Below are positions 34,363 through 43,179 of a stretch of DNA of 64,000 nt, one piece after another. This DNA is from Akkermansia sp. (GTDB lineage: Bacteria > Verrucomicrobiota > Verrucomicrobiia > Verrucomicrobiales > Akkermansiaceae). Positions within the stretch are counted from its first letter, which is position 1. Every line of letters starts with the position of its first letter. The stretch lies in contig JAFUQZ010000062.1 in the NCBI GenBank assembly GCA_017472085.1, positions 1-64,000 of the forward strand, given 5' to 3'. The notes below the pieces were generated by a model. The model saw only the letters and a list, made by a program, of their open reading frames with translations, made no database searches and was not told where the DNA came from. Position numbers and translations under genes: made by a program.

Positions 34363-34878
34363 ATGAAAAACTGTGTGAGGACCTGCATCTGTGCTGCTGT
34401 CAATGCCCCCTGGGTTTACCGCAATCGACTGGGTATCATTTTTCTGCGCATCTGCGTAAGCATTCTGATGCTGGGGCACGGGCTGCCGAAGCTGTGGCTG
34501 CTGTTGCGAGGCGGCGGGAGCGAATGGCTCGACCCGCTGGGCATTGGAAGCACCCTATCGCTGGCCCTGTGTGCCTTTGCGGAGGTCTTTTGCAGTTTGT
34601 TCCTCATCGTGGGTCTTTTCACACGGCTGTCAGCCATGGTGCTGCTGATAAACTTCTGGGTGGTAGTGTTCGTTGTGCATGCGCAGGGCAGCTGGGCACA
34701 GGCAGAGCTTCCCCTGCTCTATCTGATATGCTACGGAACGCTCGTATGCACCGGCGCCGGTCCTCTCAGTCTGGATAGTCTGATGAAACGGCGCCTGCAC
34801 TGCCACTATTCAGGCAAATCGGCGGCTTCGCCCGCCTGCTGCGTCAATGATACGGCCAGCGCAGAATCCATCAGGTAA
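34363..34878 (+). CDS. DoxX-family membrane protein
   Basis: A 171-residue protein with four membrane segments. LRICVSILMLGHGLPKL near residue 35 and the following SLALCAFAEVFCSLFLIVGLFTR are typical DoxX/DoxD features. The family is linked to quinone or thiosulfate redox reactions, but the role here is unknown. A hydrophilic Cys-containing tail ends the protein and overlaps the convergent gene by 73 bases, so the tail may not be conserved. Confidence 0.75.
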   Translation: MKNCVRTCICAAVNAPWVYRNRLGIIFLRICVSILMLGHGLPKLWLLLRGGGSEWLDPLGIGSTLSLALCAFAEVFCSLFLIVGLFTRLSAMVLLINFWVVVFVVHAQGSWAQAELPLLYLICYGTLVCTGAGPLSLDSLMKRRLHCHYSGKSAASPACCVNDTASAESIR

Positions 34879-35267
34879 TTCAGGCCGGAGAGTTTCCCAC
34901 TGTTCAGTGCGGCAGCCAGCTCGGCCTGCGCCCGTTTATTGCCGGAGAACGCCTGGCGATGAAGCTCCAGCGCAGCCGCATACGCCCACACATTCTTATC
35001 CATGGGAAGCTGTGGATTGAGTTGTTGCATCAGGCTGAGCACCAGTACCGGGAAAACAGGGGTATTCACCGCCTGTCGGGCTTCCTGAAAAAGAGTACTC
35101 CATTCCGGATTTGATGCACCGGCAGAGGGGGTAAGCGGCAACACAGGGCCGGCAGCACCGGAGACCTGTGCCCAGACCTCACTCATTGCTGCCGGGTCCA
35201 GCGTGATGGAAGCCTGCTGAGCAGCGGCGCATCCCACCAGTAATGCGGAAAGGAACAAGCGTTTCAT
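34806..35267 (-). CDS. Small secreted helical protein, unknown
   Basis: A 153-residue protein with a signal peptide (KRLFLSALLVGCAAAQQ). A Cys in the signal could also make it a lipoprotein. The rest is an alpha-helical domain resembling a short TPR or Sel1-like layout (ALELHRQAFSGNKRAQAELA). The start overlaps the upstream stop (TGATG), so it is translationally coupled. The tail overlaps the DoxX gene. Confidence 0.55.
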   Translation of the reverse strand: MKRLFLSALLVGCAAAQQASITLDPAAMSEVWAQVSGAAGPVLPLTPSAGASNPEWSTLFQEARQAVNTPVFPVLVLSLMQQLNPQLPMDKNVWAYAAALELHRQAFSGNKRAQAELAAALNSGKLSGLNYLMDSALAVSLTQQAGEAADLPE

Positions 35268-35725
35268 CAGTTCTTGTTGGAAGCACGGCGACGGAAAGAA
35301 TGCACGGTGATAAGCCCCCAGGCTTCCTGCATGCCGGAGGGCACAAACCATGGTTCTTTCTTGATTTTTTCCATCTTGAGGTTGACTTTATTCTGAGCAC
35401 GAGCCAATTTATCCAGCTGAATATCATTCCCTCCCATCAGCACAGGCATGGGGTCAAACATCTTGATAAGCTGTTTGGCTGCGGCCTTGGCGCTCTTCTC
35501 GTCTTTTGCAGAATCCACGATCGGCTCAGCCTCTGCCAGCTTTTCAATCTCTTTGGCATACAGGCGCTCCACAGTAGCCTCGCCGGAGGTGGGTTTCCGC
35601 CCTCCCCGGCGCTCTGTTTTTTCCTTCTTGTCGTCATCCTTATCAGCCAGGGCAACAGAGGAAGTGACCACGAACAACCCCAGCGACAGGGCAGTCAAAC
35701 GAATCAGAGGATGCAGCGTTCTCAT
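35267..35725 (-). CDS. Small secreted basic protein, unknown
   Basis: A 152-residue protein. The signal peptide (HPLIRLTALSLGLFVVTSSVALA) is followed by a highly charged linker (DKDDDKKEKTERRGGRK) and a helical domain. The upstream ATG at 35737 lies inside the predicted -10 box, so 35725 is chosen. Divergent from rsmA and coupled to the next secreted protein. Confidence 0.6.
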   Translation of the reverse strand: MRTLHPLIRLTALSLGLFVVTSSVALADKDDDKKEKTERRGGRKPTSGEATVERLYAKEIEKLAEAEPIVDSAKDEKSAKAAAKQLIKMFDPMPVLMGGNDIQLDKLARAQNKVNLKMEKIKKEPWFVPSGMQEAWGLITVHSFRRRASNKN

Positions 35726-35732
35726 CGCCGCG

Positions 35733-35761
35733 AGCATAGCACAGAAGCCCTTTCATGTCAA
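35733..35761 (-). promoter_or_regulatory. Predicted promoter of the two secreted-protein genes
   Basis: On the minus strand, consensus TTGACA (35761-35756) and TATGCT (35738-35733) are 17 bases apart. The ATG follows after 7 bases. Confidence 0.6.
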
Positions 35762-35770
35762 ACGGGAATC

Positions 35771-35799
35771 TTGCTTTTCCCCGTTGTTCGCGCTACAAT
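35771..35799 (+). promoter_or_regulatory. Predicted rsmA promoter
   Basis: TTGCTT (35771-35776) and TACAAT (35794-35799) are 17 bases apart. The ATG follows after 8 bases. It is back to back with the divergent promoter. Confidence 0.6.
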
Positions 35800-35807
35800 G
35801 CGCGCGC

Positions 35808-37157
35808 ATGAACGCCACGCAGATTCACCGGGTACTGGAAACCACCGGAGTCACCCCATCCAAATCCATGGGGCAGAACTTCCTGGTGGATGAAAACATT
35901 GCACGCTGGATTGTCAGCCAGCTGGAGATATCCCCCGAGGACTGTGTGGTGGAGGTTGGCCCCGGCACGGGTGCGCTCACCGAGCATATCGCCCCGCTGT
36001 GCCGCAAGCTCATTCTGGTGGAGTTCGATGCCCGACTGGCCGAATACCAGCGGCAGCGCTGGGCTGATTCTCCGCATGTGACAGTTCACCATGCCGATGG
36101 TGCTTCCTGGGACCCCCGACCGCTCTTCGCCGAGAGGCCGGTCAAGTTCATGGGCAATTTGCCCTACTCTGCGGGCGGGGCTATCCTGGCAAACTTTCTG
36201 ACTTCCCCCTGCGCCGTCTCTCGCGCGGTGGTCATGCTGCAGAAAGAATTCATCGACCGCATCCTCGCTCAGCCCGGAGACGAGGCCTATGGGTTGCTCT
36301 CGCTTCGCATGCAGATGGACTGGGTTCCCAAGGCTCTCAAGACCGTACCGCCGGAGGCATTCTCACCGCGACCGAAGATTGATTCAACGGTGATGCTGCT
36401 GACGCCGCGCGACCAGCTGAGCCTGCCCCCCTTTGACCACAAGCTGATGGATGAGCTGATGCGCCGCTGTTTTGCCCAGCGCCGCAAGCAGATGCACAAA
36501 CAGCTCCCCGAACAACCGGAGTGGAAAGCCGTTTCTGCCCGCCTTGGTCTCTCCCCCACCGCCCGCCCGGAAGAACTGGGGCTGGCGGAATGGGTGAGCG
36601 TGACCAATGCCTATGATCCGCACCCTCTGGCGGCCGTACCGCAGAAAGACGATGAGCTGCTGGATGTGGTGGACGAGCAGAACCGCGTGCTGCGTCAGGC
36701 CACGAGAAAGGAGATTCATGATGAAGGACTGATGCACCGTGCCGTTCACATCCTGGTGTTCAACAAGCACCACGACTGCCTCCTGCAACAGCGATCCCTC
36801 CTCAAAGACCGCCATCCCGGCGTGTGGGATTCCTCCGCTGCCGGACACCTGGATGCCGGAGAAGATTACGAAACCGCCGCCCGCCGTGAGCTGGAGGAAG
36901 AATTGGGCATTACAGACACCCGCCTGCTGCATCTGGCGGATTTACCCCCCACCCCCGGCAACGGCATGGAGCACGTTGCCCTCTACGCCGCCCTCTACAA
37001 CGGCAAAGTCCACTTCCCCGCCGCAGAGATTGCGGGAGTCATCCCCTTCCCGGCAGCCATCATTGACGCCTGGCTGGAGCGCCGCCCGCAGGACTTCGCC
37101 TGCTCTTTCGCGGAATGCTGGAAGATTGCCCGAACCATGCTGGGCAACGAGGAATAA
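35808..37157 (+). CDS. rsmA: RsmA (KsgA) 16S rRNA dimethyltransferase fused to a Nudix hydrolase domain
   Basis: A 449-residue two-domain protein. Residues 1-268 are RsmA, which dimethylates two adjacent adenines near the 3' end of 16S rRNA: KSMGQNFLVD, SAM motif VEVGPGTGALT, and the catalytic FMGNLPYSAGG. After a linker, residues 280-449 form a Nudix domain starting LLDVVDEQNRV. The Nudix box is complete, from Gly in AAGHLDAGE to RELEEELGI. The opening and the GVWDSSAAGH block resemble YfcD/IPP-isomerase-like Nudix proteins. The frame is continuous with no internal start or stop, so this is a real fusion. A much longer upstream reading is ruled out by the promoter. Confidence 0.9.
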   Translation: MNATQIHRVLETTGVTPSKSMGQNFLVDENIARWIVSQLEISPEDCVVEVGPGTGALTEHIAPLCRKLILVEFDARLAEYQRQRWADSPHVTVHHADGASWDPRPLFAERPVKFMGNLPYSAGGAILANFLTSPCAVSRAVVMLQKEFIDRILAQPGDEAYGLLSLRMQMDWVPKALKTVPPEAFSPRPKIDSTVMLLTPRDQLSLPPFDHKLMDELMRRCFAQRRKQMHKQLPEQPEWKAVSARLGLSPTARPEELGLAEWVSVTNAYDPHPLAAVPQKDDELLDVVDEQNRVLRQATRKEIHDEGLMHRAVHILVFNKHHDCLLQQRSLLKDRHPGVWDSSAAGHLDAGEDYETAARRELEEELGITDTRLLHLADLPPTPGNGMEHVALYAALYNGKVHFPAAEIAGVIPFPAAIIDAWLERRPQDFACSFAECWKIARTMLGNEE

Positions 37158-37160
37158 TGA

Positions 37161-37189
37161 TTGAATGGGGAAAACAACTGTGATAGAAT
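37161..37189 (+). promoter_or_regulatory. Predicted pheA promoter
   Basis: TTGAAT (37161-37166) and TAGAAT (37184-37189) are 17 bases apart, 11 bases before the ATG. Confidence 0.55.
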
Positions 37190-37200
37190 GCGCGTGCTGT

Positions 37201-38277
37201 ATGAATTTAGATGAGCTGAGACAGGAAATTGACCGCATCGATGCCGGGCTGGTAGAGCTGCTGAAGCAGCGCGCCCGCTGTGTGCATGAGGTGGGAGCTA
37301 TCAAGAAATCCGCCAACGCCCCCACTTTTGTGCCGGAGCGAGAGAGCCAGCTCATTGCCAAGCTGTTGCAGCTCAACAACGGTGCGCTGCCGGAAAAAAG
37401 CCTTCTGAGCATCTGGCGGCAGATTGTGAGCTGTTCTTTCTTCCTGGAGGGCAACATGCGTATCGGCTATCTCGGCCCGGAGGGGACGTGGAGTCATCTC
37501 GCGGCGCTCAACCGTTTTGGAGAAAGCGTGGAGCTGGTTCCTTTCACCACCTTTGCCAAGGTATTTGATGCCGTGGAGCGCGGCGAAGTGAATTACGGGG
37601 TCATCCCCATCGAAAACAGCACGGATGGCTCCGTCTCTCAGGCCATGGACAACTTTGCCAAGGCTGACACCTCCCTGCGCATCTGCGCGCAGATGCATCA
37701 GCATGTGCAGAACTGCCTCATGGCCAACTGTGCGCCGGAGGACATCCGCGTCATCTACTCCCACCCGCAGGTACTGGGACAGTGCCGTCTCTGGCTCATG
37801 CAGCATTATCCGAATGCGGAGCAGATAGCCATGCCCTCCTCTGCAGCTGCGGCAAAACAGGCACTGGAAGAAGCCGCCGATGGTGCTGCCGCCATGGGCA
37901 CTCCCATGGCCGCAGAGAAATACGGTTTGAAGCTGCTGGCCAGAAACGTGCAGGACAAAGCGAGCAACGCCACCCGCTTTGCCGTCATCGGCAAGCAGAA
38001 GACCAAACCCACAGGCAAGGACAGGACAACCATCTGTTTCAGCGTACCGGCCCATGTGGCGGGTAGTCTGGTGGATGTGCTGCTGCATTTCAAGAAACAC
38101 GGGCTGAACCTCTTCTGTATCGATTCCCGCCCCACCCGCGACACGGCATGGGAGTACCTGTTCTATGTGGATGTGCAGGGGCATGAGGATGCAGAGCCGC
38201 TGAGCTCCTGCCTGGAGGAGCTGCGCGATCAATGCCCCATGGTAAAAGTGCTGGGGTCTTACCCGGATGAAGCCTGA
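37201..38277 (+). CDS. pheA: Bifunctional chorismate mutase/prephenate dehydratase
   Basis: A 358-residue protein. Residues 1-85 are an AroQ-type chorismate mutase (LDELRQEIDRIDAGLVELL). Residues 90-270 are prephenate dehydratase (RIGYLGPEGTWSHLAA, IPIENSTDGSV, and the TRFAVIG block). Residues 285-358 are an ACT regulatory domain (TTICFSVP...DSRPTRDTAWEYLFYVD), so feedback inhibition by phenylalanine is expected. The dehydratase substrate is made by the mutase, and the product is phenylpyruvate. The start at 37201 follows the promoter; a GTG further upstream lies across it. A possible operon continues with holB 20 bases later. Confidence 0.93.
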   Translation: MNLDELRQEIDRIDAGLVELLKQRARCVHEVGAIKKSANAPTFVPERESQLIAKLLQLNNGALPEKSLLSIWRQIVSCSFFLEGNMRIGYLGPEGTWSHLAALNRFGESVELVPFTTFAKVFDAVERGEVNYGVIPIENSTDGSVSQAMDNFAKADTSLRICAQMHQHVQNCLMANCAPEDIRVIYSHPQVLGQCRLWLMQHYPNAEQIAMPSSAAAAKQALEEAADGAAAMGTPMAAEKYGLKLLARNVQDKASNATRFAVIGKQKTKPTGKDRTTICFSVPAHVAGSLVDVLLHFKKHGLNLFCIDSRPTRDTAWEYLFYVDVQGHEDAEPLSSCLEELRDQCPMVKVLGSYPDEA

Positions 38278-38297
38278 TTGATATTCACCGCCTGCCC

Positions 38298-39278
38298 ATG
38301 TCCTTCACCGCCGACCACGCCCGCAAGCTTCTGCTGCATGCCCGCAACAGCGGACGCATGCCCCACGCCCTGCTCATCACCGGTACCCGCGAGGCCGGAA
38401 CCCACGACCTCGTACTGGCCATGGCCAAGGAACTGAACGGAGCCGTGGCTGACCAGCCGGAGAACCTGCGGCATCCCATGTGCCGCGTCCTGCGTCCCGG
38501 CTCGAAGAGCCGCCGCATCCTCATTGAGGACGTGCGTGCCGTGGAGCCCTTTCTGGCACTGCGGGCAGAAGCTCACGAAACCAAGCTCGTGGTCATTCTG
38601 GAGGCTGACCGCATGATGGATGAACCGGCAAACGCTTTCCTCAAGACGCTGGAAGAGCCGCCGCCGCAGACTCTCATCATCCTGGTCACGGAGCAGCCCG
38701 GACGCCTGCTGCCCACCATCCTCTCCCGCTGCGTGCGGCTGGATTTACGGAGTTCCAACCCGGGGCTGCACCTCAGCCGGGTGCAGGAGCTCTTCCTGCC
38801 GGCAGTCAGCCGGGCTCTCGCCCTCCTGGGCTCCGATGTGGCCGCTCTGGCCCTCCGCGCCGATTTTCAATCCCTGCTGACCAACCGCCGCGAAAGCATC
38901 ACCAAAAAGCTCACCGCAGCCATCAAGGCAGAATCGAAAGCCATCGCGGAGGGGACAGATATCCGCGATTGGGAAGCCAGACAGAAGGATGCCACCGCGG
39001 CTCTCATCGAAACAGAGTATCTGGCAGAACGCGAACAGATGCTGGAGCTGCTTTCCCTCTGTCTCGGGCAGGCCGTCCTGCTGGCCTCGCACGCACCGGA
39101 TGTGCTTCCTCTTTCCCCGGTGCTGCAGGAAGTGGCTCAGAAACACAGCGTTGAAAGCCTCCTGCGCCGCATGCGTGCCGTGGAGGCCCTGCGCTCCGAC
39201 CTCAACTTCAACGTAGCCGAAGCACTGGCGCTGGACTCCCGCCTGCTCGACATCATCGGCAATAATTCCCTCTTATGA
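38298..39278 (+). CDS. holB: DNA polymerase III delta' subunit-like clamp-loader protein
   Basis: A 326-residue AAA+ protein of the clamp loader. Seen: ARNSGRMPHALLITG at the N terminus (the nucleotide site lacks a clean GxxGxGKS, as usual for delta'), the sensor region VVILEADRMMDEPANAFLKTLEEPPPQTLIILVT, and the arginine-finger-type LPTILSRCVRLD. The C-terminal part is less conserved. Its Zn-binding Cys set is missing, also common in divergent delta'. Stop overlaps the yicC start by 4 bases. Confidence 0.85.
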   Translation: MSFTADHARKLLLHARNSGRMPHALLITGTREAGTHDLVLAMAKELNGAVADQPENLRHPMCRVLRPGSKSRRILIEDVRAVEPFLALRAEAHETKLVVILEADRMMDEPANAFLKTLEEPPPQTLIILVTEQPGRLLPTILSRCVRLDLRSSNPGLHLSRVQELFLPAVSRALALLGSDVAALALRADFQSLLTNRRESITKKLTAAIKAESKAIAEGTDIRDWEARQKDATAALIETEYLAEREQMLELLSLCLGQAVLLASHAPDVLPLSPVLQEVAQKHSVESLLRRMRAVEALRSDLNFNVAEALALDSRLLDIIGNNSLL

Positions 39279-40150
39279 ACAGTATGACCGGATTCGGGGC
39301 TGCCACCGCCCCCCTCGCCAACGCATCCCTCCGCGTGGAAATCGGCGGCGTGAACCGTAAACAGACAGAAGTGGCTGTCACGCTTCCCCGCGCCTGGGCC
39401 GCTCTGGAGACGGCCGTCCGCGAACAGGTAGCGGGAGCCGTTTCCCGCGGACGCATCAATATTACCGTCAGTCTCCAGCACACCGCCGGTGTTGCCGCGC
39501 CCATCACCATCAACCGCGAGCGACTCGCCACCCTCACCACCGGTCTCCGTGAGCTGGAGAGCATTCTCGGCAAGCCGGTGGACACCTCTCTGGATGCCCT
39601 GATACGGCTCGGCGTGCTGACGGAGGAAACGGAGAACGACCTGCCGCCGGAGGAGGTGGAAGCTGCCCTCAAACCCGCTGTACAGGAAGCTCTGCAGGCT
39701 TTCCTGACCCTGCGGGCAGAAGAGGGTGCCAACATGAAACAGGATCTGCTCACCCGAATCAACACCCTGCGAGGATACCGCGTGGCACTTATGGAGCGCG
39801 CCTCCGGCGTGGCGCTGCGCCACAGGGAAAACCTCCTCAAACGGCTGGAGGAAAGCGGACTGCCCCTTCCGGCAGATGATGAGCGCATCATCAAGGAAAT
39901 TGCCCTCTTTGCCGACCGTTGTGATGTGACAGAGGAAATGACCCGTCTGGAATCCCACCTCAACCAGTTCGAGCGCATCTGCGATAAGCCCGAAGCCGTG
40001 GGCCGTACCCTGGATTTCCTCTGCCAGGAAATCTTCCGCGAGCTCAACACCACCGGCTCCAAGGCCAATGACGCCGAACTGGCTCAAATGGTCGTTTCCG
40101 CCAAAACCGAACTGGAAAAAATCCGCGAACAGGTACAAAATATCGAATAA
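39275..40150 (+). CDS. yicC: YicC-family endoribonuclease-like protein
   Basis: A 291-residue protein of the YicC family (YicC_N plus DUF1732). It begins MNSMTGFGAAT and ends with KANDAELAQMVVSAKTELEKIREQVQNIE, both hallmark blocks. Enterobacterial YicC is reported to act as an endoribonuclease on small RNA; the role here is inferred. Gene order yicC-gmk is very common. The gmk start follows two bases after the stop. Confidence 0.9.
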   Translation: MNSMTGFGAATAPLANASLRVEIGGVNRKQTEVAVTLPRAWAALETAVREQVAGAVSRGRINITVSLQHTAGVAAPITINRERLATLTTGLRELESILGKPVDTSLDALIRLGVLTEETENDLPPEEVEAALKPAVQEALQAFLTLRAEEGANMKQDLLTRINTLRGYRVALMERASGVALRHRENLLKRLEESGLPLPADDERIIKEIALFADRCDVTEEMTRLESHLNQFERICDKPEAVGRTLDFLCQEIFRELNTTGSKANDAELAQMVVSAKTELEKIREQVQNIE

Positions 40151-40151
40151 A

Positions 40152-40736
40152 ATGAACTACGGTACACTTCTCATCGTTTCCGGGCCCTCCGGCTCCGGCA
40201 AGACCACTCTCTGCCGCCGCGCAGAAGCCGCCGGGATCACCGGCTACTCCATCTCCTGCACCACCCGTGCCCCCCGCCCCGGTGAGCAGGACGGAGTGGA
40301 CTACCACTTCCTCACTCCCGAAGTCTTCGCCGAAAAGGTACAGAACGGCGAGTTCCTGGAGTACGCCACCGTGCACGGCAACTCCTACGGCACGCTGAAA
40401 GCAGACATCATCGAATTGTTACAGGCCGGAAAGAACGTGGTCATGGATATTGACGTGCAGGGCGCCGCCTCCATCCGCGCCTGTGAGGATGCCATCATCC
40501 GCCGCTGCTATGCGGACGTGTATATCCACGTTCCCGCCGCAGAACTGGAAGCCCGCCTGCGCGGCCGACAGACGGATTCGGAGGAAGTCATCACCCTGCG
40601 TCTGCGCAATGCCGCCGCTGAGGATGCACGCCAAGGTGAGTACCAGTTCGCCCTCGTCTCCGCCGACCGAGAGAGCGACTACACCCGCTTCACCGCCCTG
40701 CTCTCTGCCCTATCCATGCGCACCGCACTGAGCTGA
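40152..40736 (+). CDS. gmk: Guanylate kinase
   Basis: A 194-residue cytosolic enzyme that phosphorylates GMP to GDP. The P-loop GPSGSGKTTL is at residues 11-20. The GMP-binding region SCTTRAPRPGEQDGVDYHF and the EYATVHGNSYGT block follow, with MDIDVQGA. Length is typical. Last gene of the rsmA-pheA-holB-yicC run, followed by a clear terminator. Confidence 0.95.
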   Translation: MNYGTLLIVSGPSGSGKTTLCRRAEAAGITGYSISCTTRAPRPGEQDGVDYHFLTPEVFAEKVQNGEFLEYATVHGNSYGTLKADIIELLQAGKNVVMDIDVQGAASIRACEDAIIRRCYADVYIHVPAAELEARLRGRQTDSEEVITLRLRNAAAEDARQGEYQFALVSADRESDYTRFTALLSALSMRTALS

Positions 40737-40759
40737 GATTTTGGCTCCCTTTTTTTTCA

Positions 40760-40800
40760 TGCGCCGCCGCATTCTTACGGATTGCGGCGGCGCATTCTTT
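40760..40800 (+). terminator. Terminator after gmk
   Basis: A perfect 12-base stem (TGCGCCGCCGCA, 40760-40771, with 40783-40794), an 11-base loop and a TTCTTT tail. Confidence 0.85.
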
Positions 40801-40883
40801 CACCTCATTACGCAAATATAAATAATATGATACGAGTAATTTACAAAAAAATGACAAGATGTCAGAATTACCGCATTGCAGCA

Positions 40884-40912
40884 TTGACTTCCTCCAAAAA
40901 ACAGGCTATTAT
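40884..40912 (+). promoter_or_regulatory. Predicted promoter of the small secreted protein
   Basis: TTGACT (40884-40889) and TATTAT (40907-40912) are 17 bases apart. Unlike most promoters in the window, this one leaves a leader of about 43 bases. A TAACC/GGTTA hairpin (40923-40936) lies in it. Confidence 0.6.
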
Positions 40913-40961
40913 TCAGCTGTGTTAACCATCAGGTTATCCTAAGTAATTTCACCGTCAATCC

Positions 40962-41435
40962 ATGAAGACCTCCGCCATTCTTACCGCCGTTCTGCTGAGT
41001 ACACCGCTGATGGCCCAGGACGCCGCCGTTACGCCCTCGACTCCTGCTCCGGCAGTAGAGATGACGAAGCAGGCCAGGCAGCATCTGCAACTTACCCGCA
41101 ACATCTTGGAAGTGCTCCGGGAACTGACCGGGACGCTGGAGTCCGTCAAGGATCAGACCACGGCAGATACCGCTGCTATCAAAGTACATGAGATTGCGGC
41201 AAAGATGCATGAGCTGCAGACGCAGGCCGACAGCTACCCCACCCTGAGCAAGGAACAGGAAAAGCTGGTGAAATCTGCCATCAATGAGCAGGAGGTGCAG
41301 GAAACGGTACACAACTTCCTGGTATCCATTGTTCAGATAGCCCAGGCTAATTGCTACGATTCACCCTCCATGAATCAGGCGCTGGGGCGAGTGCTCAGCA
41401 AAGCAGCAAAAGCATCGGCGAACGCCACGAACTGA
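40962..41435 (+). CDS. Small secreted helical protein, unknown
   Basis: A 157-residue protein with a signal peptide (MKTSAILTAVLLSTPLMAQ, cleavage near residue 19). A short Pro/Thr linker leads to a fully helical domain with heptad-like spacing, ending AAKASANATN. No motif. It forms a single-gene unit between its own promoter and a strong terminator, and it is the only gene here with a clear untranslated leader. Confidence 0.65.
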   Translation: MKTSAILTAVLLSTPLMAQDAAVTPSTPAPAVEMTKQARQHLQLTRNILEVLRELTGTLESVKDQTTADTAAIKVHEIAAKMHELQTQADSYPTLSKEQEKLVKSAINEQEVQETVHNFLVSIVQIAQANCYDSPSMNQALGRVLSKAAKASANATN

Positions 41436-41461
41436 AGCTTTTTCCACTAAGCCGTTTTCCC

Positions 41462-41496
41462 ATCCGCTGAGGTCGTTATCTCAGCGGATTTTTTTT
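41462..41496 (+). terminator. Terminator after the small secreted protein gene
   Basis: Stem ATCCGCTGAG (41462-41471) with CTCAGCGGAT (41480-41489), an 8-base loop and an eight-T run. Confidence 0.92.
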
Positions 41497-41530
41497 GTTA
41501 TCAGAGGAGTTGGGGTGAAAAGGGTTTTCC

Positions 41531-41559
41531 TTGCCGAGTGGGGGCAAGTGTGATACCAT
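41531..41559 (+). promoter_or_regulatory. Predicted menD promoter
   Basis: TTGCCG (41531-41536) and TACCAT (41554-41559) are 17 bases apart. The -10 match is only 4 of 6. The ATG at 41558 falls inside the -10 box and is therefore not the start. Confidence 0.4.
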
Positions 41560-41569
41560 GTTGCGCGTT

Positions 41570-43177
41570 ATGGCAGGAATGAGCGCCAAAAGAGAACTGC
41601 GCGAGCTGGCAGCACTGATGAAGGCACATGGGGTAACTCGCTGCGTCGTGAGCCCGGGAAGCCGCAACGCCCCCATTGCCATGACGCTGGAAGCAGCCGG
41701 GCTCGAATGCCGCACGGTGGTTGATGAACGTGGTGCGGGATTTGTTGCTCTGGGATGGGCCGCGCAGGAGCAGGATGCAGTGGCCGTATGCGTCACCTCC
41801 GGCTCTGCCGTGCTGAACCTGCATCCGGCCGTGGCGGAGGCATATTACCGACATATTCCGCTGTTGATACTGACTGCCGACCGACCTGCTGCCTGGATTG
41901 GTCAGCAGGATGGACAGACGCTCCCGCAACCGGGGGCATTCGGAGGCATGGTGCGAGCTTCGTTTCATCTGCCGGAAGGTGAAGGCAACGATTGGGCCGT
42001 TAATCGCATCATCAATGAAGCTCTGCTGGAACTCCGGCATCGCGCAGGCGGCCCGGTTCAGCTTAATATCCCGTTGAGTGAGCCTCTTTTCACCACGACA
42101 GACGAAAAACTGTCGCTCCCGCGAGTCATCCGTCGCACCGAGCTGGCAACCATGACAGCGGACGATGAAGACGAACTGCTGGATATCGTGGCGCAACTGC
42201 CGCGCCGTATGATTCTGGTGGGCCAAATGCCACAAGGTGCTGAAATTCCCGCCTCTCTGATCACGGAGAAGCAATTTGTGACCGTAGGTGAGCAACTGAG
42301 CAATACCCCCCTGCTCTGCGCCCGCCCGGAATCTCTGCTGAGTTATACGACAGAGGGGATGGCGCCGGACTTGCTCATCTCCGTGGGGGGCTGCATCATC
42401 TCCAAACGACTCAAGCAACTGCTGCGCAATCACCCGCCGAAAGAGCACTGGCACATCAGCCGCGACGGCGAAGTCTGTGACACCTTCTGCGCCCTCACGC
42501 GCTGCATCGAGGGCGCGGCCGACGAAATCTGGGAGCTTCTGGCGGCCTTTGCAGAAGAGGGAGATGAGGATTTTGTGGCACGTTGGGCGACTGAACCACC
42601 AGCGTTTTCCGGGCCATTCTGCGGCATGTCGGCAGTGGGGGATGCCCTGGCAGCTCTGCCGGGAAATGCTGTACTGCATCTGGCCAACAGCTCAGCTGTG
42701 CGCTACGCCCAGCTTTTCCCGCTGAAAGAAGGAACCCGCGTGGAATGCAACCGAGGGGTCAACGGTATAGAGGGAAGCGTCTCTGCCGCTCTGGGCTTTG
42801 CCGGGGGAGATGAGCGGCTTCAGCTGCTCATCTGCGGGGATTTGAGTTTCTTCTATGACATGAATGCGCTTTGGATACCGGGAATCGGTGCAAATGTGCG
42901 TATTCTCCTGCTGAACAACGGTTGCGGCGGCATTTTCTCAGCCATTGGCGCACCGGAAACACCGCTGGTGAATGCCCCGCACCATGCCACAGCCGAGGCC
43001 TGGGCTCGCAGCTGCGGATTCGGATATCGCGCCGTCCGCAACGAAACAGAGATGTCCGCAGGAATTGATTTTCTGCTGGATGCGGGATCTCCGCAACCGC
43101 TGTTGCTGGAAGTCTTTACCGATGCCCGGCAGGATGCTGATTTACTGAAACAATTTTACAATAACGCTGCAAACTGA
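41570..43177 (+). CDS. menD: 2-succinyl-5-enolpyruvyl-6-hydroxy-3-cyclohexene-1-carboxylate synthase
   Basis: A 535-residue thiamine diphosphate enzyme. It joins 2-oxoglutarate to isochorismate in menaquinone synthesis. Family blocks: [10 protein letters not shown] near residue 25, [12 protein letters not shown] with the catalytic Glu near 52, [22 protein letters not shown], and the C-terminal ThDP-Mg site ([12 protein letters not shown]...[11 protein letters not shown]). ATGs at 41570 and 41579 both fit the family length; 41570 agrees with the predicted initiation site. Followed by menB after 2 bases. Confidence 0.93.
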   Translation: MAGMSAKRELRELAALMKAHGVTRCVVSPGSRNAPIAMTLEAAGLECRTVVDERGAGFVALGWAAQEQDAVAVCVTSGSAVLNLHPAVAEAYYRHIPLLILTADRPAAWIGQQDGQTLPQPGAFGGMVRASFHLPEGEGNDWAVNRIINEALLELRHRAGGPVQLNIPLSEPLFTTTDEKLSLPRVIRRTELATMTADDEDELLDIVAQLPRRMILVGQMPQGAEIPASLITEKQFVTVGEQLSNTPLLCARPESLLSYTTEGMAPDLLISVGGCIISKRLKQLLRNHPPKEHWHISRDGEVCDTFCALTRCIEGAADEIWELLAAFAEEGDEDFVARWATEPPAFSGPFCGMSAVGDALAALPGNAVLHLANSSAVRYAQLFPLKEGTRVECNRGVNGIEGSVSAALGFAGGDERLQLLICGDLSFFYDMNALWIPGIGANVRILLLNNGCGGIFSAIGAPETPLVNAPHHATAEAWARSCGFGYRAVRNETEMSAGIDFLLDAGSPQPLLLEVFTDARQDADLLKQFYNNAAN

Positions 43178-43179
43178 GT

